NCBI GenBank assembly: GCA_946885755.1
Contig: CAMPHB010000061.1
Location: 1-7,460, forward strand
Reading direction: 5' to 3'
Length of the DNA stretch: 7,460 bases
DNA from: an uncultured Methylophaga sp.
Lineage (GTDB): Bacteria > Pseudomonadota > Gammaproteobacteria > Nitrosococcales > Methylophagaceae
The position numbers were made by a program, and so were the translations under genes. The notes below the pieces were generated by a model, which worked only from the letters and a program-made list of their open reading frames with translations, did not search any database and was not told the DNA's origin. Shown in pieces: positions 1 to 4,813 of this stretch (the first letter of the stretch is position 1; the number at the start of each line of letters is the position of its first letter).

Positions 1-82
1 CACTGAAGCCCGATGAAGTACAGTCAGATCTTTGATCCAGCGCTGTCTGTTGTTCTCTTAAAATGGCAAAGCTGTCAGTCAT
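1..82 (-). CDS. ygfZ: Probable N-terminus of YgfZ-like folate-binding protein (partial, runs off left edge)
   Basis: On the minus strand an ATG at 82-80 opens a frame of 27 codons that stays open to the window edge, beginning MTDSFAILREQQTALDQ. A weak purine-rich site (CCGGAA) lies about 8 bases upstream. The visible residues are too few to show a domain. The assignment rests on position: in E. coli ygfZ, a folate-binding protein involved in iron-sulfur cluster maintenance, is divergent from the sdhE-ygfX pair, and many YgfZ proteins start with a short hydrophilic segment like this one. On the plus strand the same bases are broken by stops in all three frames, so no long plus-strand gene covers this edge. 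It could be another protein or a chance frame; the bases left of the window would settle it. Confidence 0.45.
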   Translation of the reverse strand, partial: MTDSFAILREQQTALDQRSDCTSSGFS

Positions 83-112
83 GCGTTTGTTCCGGTCAAA
101 GATAAAGCTGCT

Positions 113-142
113 ATTGTAACGGTTCAGCGGCTGCAACCCCAA
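113..142 (-). promoter_or_regulatory. Candidate sigma-70 promoter for the leftward gene
   Basis: Reading the minus strand, TTGGGG (plus 137-142) and TACAAT (plus 113-118) are 18 bases apart. The -10 matches five of six consensus positions and the -35 is weak. Transcription would start near position 106, about 24 bases ahead of the minus-strand ATG at 82, which fits a promoter for the ygfZ-like frame. This is pattern matching only. I could not find a convincing plus-strand promoter for ygfX in the same gap. Confidence 0.3.
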
Positions 143-148
143 AACACG

Positions 149-547
149 ATGGCGGATAAACCATTTACATTTAAATTCAGAGCATCAAGACGGCTTGGCT
201 ATATATTGTTGGTAATGCATACCTTGGCGTTAGTAGCTGTGTGGCTGACTGAATTACCATTGATAGTAAGCATTTTATTAGCAGTATTGCTGGTGCTCAG
301 TGCCGGCTATTACTGGCAAACACTTTTCTCGCCGGTCGAACGGCAGTTGCTTTTTCAGCCGGCCACGGGCTGGCAGCTCAACCTGCAGCCGGTTCAGATT
401 CAACAAGCTTTTATCAGCCGCCCGTTGCTGATAATCAATTACCGGCAGGCAGCAAAAAACGCAGCGCTGGTTTTACTGGCCGACAGTGCTGATGCCGATG
501 CCCTTCGGCAATTAAGAATTTTGCTGCGCCAGAAAGACACCGGTTAA
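149..547 (+). CDS. ygfX: YgfX/CptA-family inner-membrane protein
   Basis: A 132-residue protein with the layout of the YgfX (CptA) family: a short basic N-terminus (residues 8-16), two close hydrophobic segments (about 17-33 and 36-52) forming a membrane hairpin, then a cytoplasmic part with W75 and a C-terminal arginine/leucine-rich segment, ALRQLRILLRQ, at 118-128. In E. coli YgfX/CptA is paired with SdhE (CptB), the succinate dehydrogenase flavinylation factor, and has been described as a membrane toxin-like protein acting on cytoskeletal proteins; that role is not settled. Position beside nadB and near a probable ygfZ supports the call. The ATG at 149 has no clear Shine-Dalgarno site, and the frame is open upstream to 62 without a good alternative start (no in-frame ATG, GTG or TTG), so 149 is the best choice. 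The stop codon is shared with the convergent nadB stop. No sdhE is visible next to it, unlike in E. coli. Confidence 0.85.
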   Translation: MADKPFTFKFRASRRLGYILLVMHTLALVAVWLTELPLIVSILLAVLLVLSAGYYWQTLFSPVERQLLFQPATGWQLNLQPVQIQQAFISRPLLIINYRQAAKNAALVLLADSADADALRQLRILLRQKDTG

Positions 548-2139
548 CGACCGGCGATCACGGTATTTTTTGCTGCCGGTCCGGGATCGGTTTGCGGATA
601 GTCAAGATTAAAATGCAGGCCGCGGCTTTCTTTGCGGGTCAGTGCTGACAGAATGATAAGCTCAGCCACATCGGCGAGATTACGCAGTTCCAGCAGATCG
701 TTGCTGATATGGTGCTGGCTGTAAAAAGCGTCGATTTCCTGTTTCAGCAGTTGCAGCCGCAGCTGGGCTTTTTTCAAGCGTTCATTACTGCGCACAATAC
801 CCACGTAATCCCACATAAAACGCCGTAACTCATCCCAGTTATGACTGATCGCCACCGCTTCTTTGGCGGGATGCACAGAGCTGTCATCCCAGTCAGGAAC
901 ATCGCCGGTAAACATGGGACGTTGCTGGCGCTGAATATCTGCAGCGGCGGCTGTCGCAAATACCAGACATTCCAGCAGTGAGTTACTGGCCATGCGATTA
1001 GCACCATGCAGCCCGGTATGGGCTGTTTCACCAATTGCATATAAGCCCGGAATATCGGTGCGGCCATGTTTGTCAGTCATAATGCCGCCACAAGTGTAAT
1101 GGGCCGCAGGTACCACCGGAATGGGCTCTTTACTGATATCAATGCCAAATTCCTGACAACGCTGATAAATCGTCGGGAAATGGGCTTTGAGAAAATCTGC
1201 CGGCTGATGACTGATGTCCAGATAAACACAATCATGACCAAGGCGTTTCATTTCATGGTCAATAGCCCGGGCGACGATATCCCGCGGCGCCAGTTCGGCC
1301 TGCGAGTGAAAAGCGGGCATAAAACGTGTGCCGTCAGCCAGTTTTAACAGCGCACCTTCACCGCGCAGCGCTTCACTTATCAGAAATGATTTAGCGCGCG
1401 GATGACATAAACAGGTTGGATGAAACTGGATACATTCCATATTGGCAATCCGGCAACCGGCGCGCCAGCCCATAGCAATACCGTCACCGGTCGAGACATC
1501 CGGGTTGCTGGTGTACAGATAAACTTTGCCGGCACCGCCTGTTGCCAGCACGGTAACCGGTGCTAGAAAGGTCACCGGCTTATCGGCTTTAATATCCAGC
1601 ACATAACAGCCCAGACACTGATTATCATCGCTGCCCAGCTGTTTACGGCTGGTAATTAAATCAATACCAATATGAAAGGGGAACAGGCTGATATTCGGAT
1701 GGGCTTTGGCTTTGTCAAGCAACGTCGTTTCAACTGCGCGACCGGTGGCATCGGCAGAGTGAATCACCCGGCGATGGCTGTGACCGCCTTCCTGTGTCAG
1801 GTGATAATGCTGGTTGGTGTCATCATCGCGGGTAAATGACACACCTTGATCAATTAACCAGTTGACACTGTCACGGGCGTGTTCGACGGTAAACTGGACA
1901 ATTTGCGGATCACACAGACCGCCACCGGTTTTCAGGGTATCGTCGATGTGCGACTGTAATGAGTCGGTTTTATCGAGCACCACCGAAATACCGCCCTGGG
2001 CATATAATGAAGCGCCTTCTTCGAGCTGGCTCTTCGATATCACGGCGACTTTGGCATGGTCAGCCATCTTCAGTGCCAGTGTCAGGCCGGCGGTGCCGCT
2101 GCCGATAATAAGCAAGTCAAAACGATGAGTAGTGGTCAT
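544..2139 (-). CDS. nadB: L-aspartate oxidase, first step of de novo NAD synthesis
   Basis: NadB is a cytoplasmic FAD enzyme that oxidises L-aspartate to iminoaspartate, which NadA converts to quinolinate. From the ATG at 2139 the protein has 531 residues; E. coli NadB has 540. The N-terminal FAD site GSGTAGL is at 13-19. Residues that correspond to known substrate-site residues of the E. coli enzyme are present with a constant offset of four: E117, H240 (in HPT), R286 (in APRD), H347 and R382 (in GANR). The RGEG motif is near 259-262, and GETAHTGLHGANRMASNSLL (370-389) is the C-terminal FAD-binding signature shared with succinate dehydrogenase and fumarate reductase flavoproteins. The frame extends upstream to an ATG at 2214, but the extra 25 residues are unlike the family, whose members start just before the FAD motif, and they would cover the rpoE promoter region. 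The 3' end overlaps the convergent ygfX stop. nadB next to rpoE is a common gammaproteobacterial arrangement. Confidence 0.97.
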   Translation of the reverse strand: MTTTHRFDLLIIGSGTAGLTLALKMADHAKVAVISKSQLEEGASLYAQGGISVVLDKTDSLQSHIDDTLKTGGGLCDPQIVQFTVEHARDSVNWLIDQGVSFTRDDDTNQHYHLTQEGGHSHRRVIHSADATGRAVETTLLDKAKAHPNISLFPFHIGIDLITSRKQLGSDDNQCLGCYVLDIKADKPVTFLAPVTVLATGGAGKVYLYTSNPDVSTGDGIAMGWRAGCRIANMECIQFHPTCLCHPRAKSFLISEALRGEGALLKLADGTRFMPAFHSQAELAPRDIVARAIDHEMKRLGHDCVYLDISHQPADFLKAHFPTIYQRCQEFGIDISKEPIPVVPAAHYTCGGIMTDKHGRTDIPGLYAIGETAHTGLHGANRMASNSLLECLVFATAAAADIQRQQRPMFTGDVPDWDDSSVHPAKEAVAISHNWDELRRFMWDYVGIVRSNERLKKAQLRLQLLKQEIDAFYSQHHISNDLLELRNLADVAELIILSALTRKESRGLHFNLDYPQTDPGPAAKNTVIAGR

Positions 2140-2160
2140 GAATCCGGAAACGGGTAAAAT
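2133..2160 (+). promoter_or_regulatory. Candidate sigma-70 promoter upstream of the rpoE leader
   Basis: TGGTCA (2133-2138) and TAAAAT (2155-2160) are separated by 16 bases; they match four and five of six consensus positions. Transcription would begin near 2167, giving a leader of about 100 bases that includes the short frame at 2201. It overlaps the nadB start codon on the other strand. rpoE in E. coli has both housekeeping and sigma-E-dependent promoters, so a second, constitutive promoter is expected here, but this particular site is only a motif match. Confidence 0.3.
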
Positions 2161-2186
2161 GCCAGCAGCTATTTTGCACTGATTGT

Positions 2187-2215
2187 GGAACAAAAAGAAA
2201 ATGCTACTGGTCAAT
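2187..2215 (+). promoter_or_regulatory. Sigma-E (RpoE/AlgU) type promoter for the rpoE operon
   Basis: GGAACAA (2187-2193) and GTCAAT (2210-2215) are 16 bases apart. This resembles the sigma-E consensus GGAACTT-N16-GTCTAA, keeping the GGAAC core of the -35 and the GTC of the -10. Transcription would begin near 2221, about 48 bases before the rpoE start. Autoregulation of rpoE from such a promoter is established in E. coli and Pseudomonas, and the site lies exactly where it should. The TT to AA change at the end of the -35 is the main weakness. Confidence 0.62.
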
Positions 2216-2226
2216 CAAGCAGTCAA
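2198..2226 (-). promoter_or_regulatory. Weak candidate promoter for nadB
   Basis: On the minus strand TTGACT (plus 2221-2226) is followed after 17 bases by CATTTT (plus 2198-2203). The -35 is good and the -10 is poor (three of six). If used, it would overlap the rpoE sigma-E promoter face to face, so the two could interfere. No better nadB promoter was found in the gap. Confidence 0.2.
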
Positions 2227-2272
2227 TAAAACCAACCTCCGGCACGTCGGAGCAGGCCGGATCACGGAATGA
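2201..2272 (+). CDS. Possible 23-residue leader peptide coupled to rpoE (rseD-like)
   Basis: ATG at 2201 opens 23 codons, MLLVNQAVNKTNLRHVGAGR followed by ITE, ending at the TGA at 2270-2272. That stop overlaps the rpoE start as ATGA. GGAA at 2187-2190 lies 10 bases before the ATG and could act as a weak ribosome site. rpoE itself has only a weak GGA (2259-2261) ahead of it, so reinitiation from this leader would help explain its translation. E. coli has an unrelated-looking short gene, rseD, in the same position, reported to be translationally coupled to rpoE; the comparison is positional, not by sequence. A transcript from the sigma-E promoter candidate would start after this ATG, so only longer transcripts would carry it. 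A frame this short can occur by chance. Confidence 0.38.
   Translation: MLLVNQAVNKTNLRHVGAGRITE
2237..2252 (+). promoter_or_regulatory. Small hairpin in the rpoE leader
   Basis: CTCCGG (2237-2242) can pair with TCGGAG (2247-2252) around the loop CACG, giving five Watson-Crick pairs and one G-U pair. The 3' arm contains GGAG, so the fold would hide a ribosome-site-like sequence. It lies 16 bases before the rpoE start codon. Both rpoE transcripts suggested here would contain it. It is followed by GGA triplets at 2259 and 2266, the core of CsrA/RsmA binding sites. Function is not shown. Confidence 0.35.
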
Positions 2273-2844
2273 GTATCGATCAAGAATTGGTAAAGCGGGT
2301 ACAGGCGGGCGATAAGAAAGCCTTTGACCTGCTGATCATGAAATATCAGCAACGCATCATTCATGTGATCACGGGCTTTGTTCATGATCCTGTAGAGGCA
2401 ATGGATGTTGCGCAGGAAGCGTTTATTAAAGCTTATCGGGCTTTGCCGGGTTTTCGGGGTGACAGTGCCTTCTATACATGGCTGTATCGGATCGCAATTA
2501 ACACCTCGAAAAATTATCTGACGGCCAGCTCGAGGAGGCCGCCGCTGAGTGATGTCGATGCCATGGACGCAACAATTTATTACGATGCGCCCGAACTTAA
2601 GGAATTTGAGACACCTGAAAACAGTCTCATGAGTGTAGAGCTGGAACAAGCCATTCAACTGGCGATTGACAGTTTGCCGGAAGACACCGCCACAGCCATT
2701 AAGCTGCGCGAGTTTGAAGGGATGAGTTACGAGGAAATAGCACAGGCAATGGACTGCCCGATAGGTACGGTGCGGTCGCGAATTTTTCGTGCCCGGGAAG
2801 CCATAGATAAACAAGTGAAAGCAGTAATGGGTGAAGAGGATTAA
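2269..2844 (+). CDS. rpoE: RNA polymerase sigma-E factor (RpoE/AlgU), envelope stress
   Basis: A group 4 (ECF) sigma factor of 191 residues, the same length as E. coli RpoE. Region 2 spans about 20-85 and contains the strongly conserved block DVAQEAFIKAYRAL and then FRGDSAFYTWLYRIAINT (62-79), which contact the -10 element and core polymerase. RRPP at 89-92 opens the linker. Region 4 spans about 130-183, with LPEDTATAIKLREFEGMSYE and then a helix-turn-helix ending GTVRSRIFRAREAID (166-180) that reads the GGAAC -35 motif. It directs polymerase to envelope-stress genes and is held at the membrane by RseA, encoded three bases downstream. The start at 2269 aligns with the family N-terminus; its ribosome site is weak (GGA at 2259-2261, seven bases away) and it overlaps the stop of a short upstream frame. 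Likely autoregulated by the promoter at 2187. Confidence 0.98.
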   Translation: MSIDQELVKRVQAGDKKAFDLLIMKYQQRIIHVITGFVHDPVEAMDVAQEAFIKAYRALPGFRGDSAFYTWLYRIAINTSKNYLTASSRRPPLSDVDAMDATIYYDAPELKEFETPENSLMSVELEQAIQLAIDSLPEDTATAIKLREFEGMSYEEIAQAMDCPIGTVRSRIFRAREAIDKQVKAVMGEED

Positions 2845-2847
2845 ATC

Positions 2848-3411
2848 ATGACAGTGAATCATCGTGAGATGCTCTCTGCATTGGTGGATGGTCAGTTGAA
2901 AGGGCAGGAACTGACACAGGCCATCAACTATATAAATAATGATCCGGCGGCACGGGCTGAGTATTTGCGTTTGCAATACACCAGTGATGTCATGCACGGC
3001 TATACGCGTGCCGTCAGCCAGCGACCGGTTGATTTGGCGCAGCGTTTATCAGCAGCGCTGGCTGATGAGCCGGTGTATCAGCAAAATGTTTTGCTGGCTA
3101 AAGCCAGAGTGCTGGCATTTCCGAAAACAGTCTGGAAACAAGCGGCTGGCCTCGCGATGGCGGCTTCTGTCGGCGCACTGGCTGTGGTTGGTGTGATGAA
3201 TCAGCCGGCTTATCAGGATTTGCCGATGGCCAGTGCCGAAAATGTCGCTGATGTGACAACGCAGGTTGCCGGTCAGGTTAATCGCTGGACAGTTGGCGAA
3301 CCTGAAATTGAAGATCGATTGAATAATTATCTGGTGGATCACAACGAATATGCTGGTGGTGCTGGCATGTTCTCATACGGCCGTGTGGTTTCTTACGGTA
3401 CGGAGCAGTAA
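2848..3411 (+). CDS. rseA: Anti-sigma-E factor RseA (MucA)
   Basis: A 187-residue single-pass inner-membrane protein; Pseudomonas MucA has 194. The cytoplasmic N-terminal domain (1-98) starts with the family pattern MLSALVDGQL (8-17) and binds RpoE. One membrane segment spans about 99-117 and is rich in Ala, Gly and Val, as expected of an intramembrane protease (RseP) substrate. The periplasmic tail (118-187) ends with a MucA-like block, LNNYLVDHNEYAGGAGMFSY (158-177), and is the part bound by RseB and cut first by a DegS/AlgW-type protease on stress. A strong ribosome site, AAGAGGA (2834-2840), sits inside the end of rpoE seven bases before the ATG. The three-base gap from rpoE should keep sigma and anti-sigma production matched. 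Length and architecture look intact; nothing resembles the truncated mucA alleles seen in mucoid Pseudomonas. Confidence 0.95.
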   Translation: MTVNHREMLSALVDGQLKGQELTQAINYINNDPAARAEYLRLQYTSDVMHGYTRAVSQRPVDLAQRLSAALADEPVYQQNVLLAKARVLAFPKTVWKQAAGLAMAASVGALAVVGVMNQPAYQDLPMASAENVADVTTQVAGQVNRWTVGEPEIEDRLNNYLVDHNEYAGGAGMFSYGRVVSYGTEQ

Positions 3412-3413
3412 CC

Positions 3414-4391
3414 ATGTACAGAGTTTGGGCATTCTGCCTGTGTTTGATGGTGCCGGTATTGGCATGGGCAGAAAACGATGCGGTCGCACTGCTGGAACGC
3501 ATGACCCAAGCAGGCAAGGAGCTTAATTATCAGGGGGTATTCGCCTATCAAACTGGCCGCACCCTGCAGTCTATTCAGATTTATCACCGTAATGATGCTG
3601 AGGGCGAGAGTGAACGGCTGATGTCATTAAACGGTGTCGCCCGCGAAGTTATCCGCTCTAATGACATGGTGACCTGCATTAATCCTGAAGGCAAACAAAT
3701 CAATGTCAGCCGCCGGCCACTGGGTCGGGGGTTCCCAAGTGATCTACCGCGCAGGGTGCGATCAGCAACACCTTATTATGATTTGATCTTAGGTGAAGAA
3801 GAACGGATCGCCGGGCGAATGACTCAGGAGCTGGAAATCCAGCCGTTGGATAATTATCGTTACGGTTACCGGCTGTGGGTCGATAAAGAAACTGATTTAT
3901 TGTTGAAATCAGAACTCCTGGCAGATAACGGTGATGTACTGGAAACCTTTGCTTTTTCAGCAATTGAAACCGGTGTGGAAATCAGCGATCAGGATTTAAA
4001 GCCGCAAACCAGCGGTGAAGAAATGACCTGGCATCAGTCTGAGCAGGGCAAACCGTTATCACTGAGCAATGACAGGCTGATTTCTACATGGGAGCCAAGC
4101 TGGTTGCCCGATGGTTTTAGTCTGGTCGCTGCGCAAAACCGGCTGCGTGCTAACAACGGCGCTTATGTTGAGCAGCGTGTTTTCAGTGATGGCCTCAGTT
4201 CCGTATCCATTTTTATCGAACGCATCAAAGCCCGGCACAGCCATTTGCAGGGTGGGTCACATATGGGCGCTGTTAATGCGTTTGGCACCATCATTCATTC
4301 ACATTTTGTCACGGTTGTCGGTGAAGTGCCGGCGATCACTGTCGAAAAAATTGGTGCGGGTATCCAATTTAATATGTCCGGACAGCCATGA
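3414..4391 (+). CDS. rseB: Periplasmic sigma-E regulator RseB (MucB)
   Basis: A 325-residue secreted protein; family members are near 315-320. Residues 1-19 form a signal peptide (VPVLAWA, cut before E20). The mature part starts with ALLERM (25-30), then the family block LNYQGVFAYQTG (37-48), leading a large lipoprotein-localisation-like domain to about residue 205. A smaller C-terminal domain (about 220-320) holds WEPSWLPDGF (226-235) and a segment VYVEQRVFSDGLSSVSIFIE-like near 251-269. RseB binds the periplasmic tail of RseA and blocks its cleavage until it binds mislocalised lipopolysaccharide or lipid, so it tunes sigma-E release. GGAG at 3402-3405, eight bases before the ATG, is the ribosome site; the gap to rseA is two bases. 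The stop overlaps the rseC start as ATGA, which suggests coupled translation. Confidence 0.94.
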   Translation: MYRVWAFCLCLMVPVLAWAENDAVALLERMTQAGKELNYQGVFAYQTGRTLQSIQIYHRNDAEGESERLMSLNGVAREVIRSNDMVTCINPEGKQINVSRRPLGRGFPSDLPRRVRSATPYYDLILGEEERIAGRMTQELEIQPLDNYRYGYRLWVDKETDLLLKSELLADNGDVLETFAFSAIETGVEISDQDLKPQTSGEEMTWHQSEQGKPLSLSNDRLISTWEPSWLPDGFSLVAAQNRLRANNGAYVEQRVFSDGLSSVSIFIERIKARHSHLQGGSHMGAVNAFGTIIHSHFVTVVGEVPAITVEKIGAGIQFNMSGQP

Positions 4392-4813
4392 TTGAGCAAA
4401 AAGCAACTGTTGTCGCGATAGAGCCCGATGTCATCTGGGTTGAAGCGCAACGGCAGTCAACCTGTGGCAGCTGTCAGGTTCGTCAGGGCTGTGGCACTGG
4501 TTTACTGGCTAAACATGTCGGCAAACGTTTTAACCGAATTGCTGTCCCTAATAACAAGACTGTGATGATTGGTCAGCAAGTGACGGTTGCTATCCCTGAA
4601 GATGCTTTATTGCAGGGCGCCTTTTTAATGTACTTGCTGCCATTATTGGCTATGTTTGCCGGTGCCAGTCTGGCACGTTGGCTGGCTTGGCCGGAACCGC
4701 TGCAAATTGCTGCCGGCTTGGCGGCTTTACTGGCCGGTTTTTTCTGGGTGTCATCACGGTTGAAACGTAAAAATGCAGTCATAGCAACGCAAATAATAGA
4801 GGAAACGATATGA
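4388..4813 (+). CDS. rseC: RseC/MucC-family membrane protein with cysteine cluster
   Basis: A 141-residue inner-membrane protein of the RseC family, which also includes proteins tied to reduction of the SoxR iron-sulfur regulator. The N-terminal cytoplasmic part holds the family cluster C26-x2-C29-x5-C35 (CGSCQVRQGCGTG), suited to metal or iron-sulfur binding or redox chemistry. Two membrane helices follow at about 76-95 and 104-123, and the C-terminus is basic (RLKRK, 124-128). Its part in the sigma-E response is modest and poorly defined in E. coli and Pseudomonas. The start overlaps the rseB stop (ATGA, 4388-4391) and the stop overlaps the mucD start (ATGA, 4810-4813), so its translation is probably coupled on both sides. 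No separate ribosome site is obvious at its start. Confidence 0.93.
   Translation: MIEQKATVVAIEPDVIWVEAQRQSTCGSCQVRQGCGTGLLAKHVGKRFNRIAVPNNKTVMIGQQVTVAIPEDALLQGAFLMYLLPLLAMFAGASLARWLAWPEPLQIAAGLAALLAGFFWVSSRLKRKNAVIATQIIEETI

Noticed and set aside
550..571. Possible terminator for ygfX: ACCG/CGGT stem followed by ATTTTTT
   Set aside because: The stem is only four pairs with a seven-base loop and it lies in nadB coding sequence; too weak to call.
2174..2202. TTGCAC-N17-GAAAAT as a housekeeping rpoE promoter
   Set aside because: Only three and four of six consensus positions match, and it is weaker than the TGGTCA/TAAAAT pair and the sigma-E-type site in the same gap.
2140..2214. 25-residue N-terminal extension of nadB from the ATG at 2214
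   Set aside because: Family members begin just before the FAD motif, as the ATG at 2139 does; the extension is unlike NadB and would cover the rpoE promoter region.
2215..2997. 260-codon minus-strand frame opposite rpoE and the start of rseA
   Set aside because: It is antisense to unmistakable rpoE coding sequence, its translation is rich in Cys, His and Arg with no recognisable domain, and it has no support beyond being open.
4693..4725. GGAACC inside rseC as the -35 of an internal sigma-E promoter for mucD
   Set aside because: No GTC/TC-type -10 occurs at 15-17 bases downstream, and mucD is already coupled to rseC by overlap.
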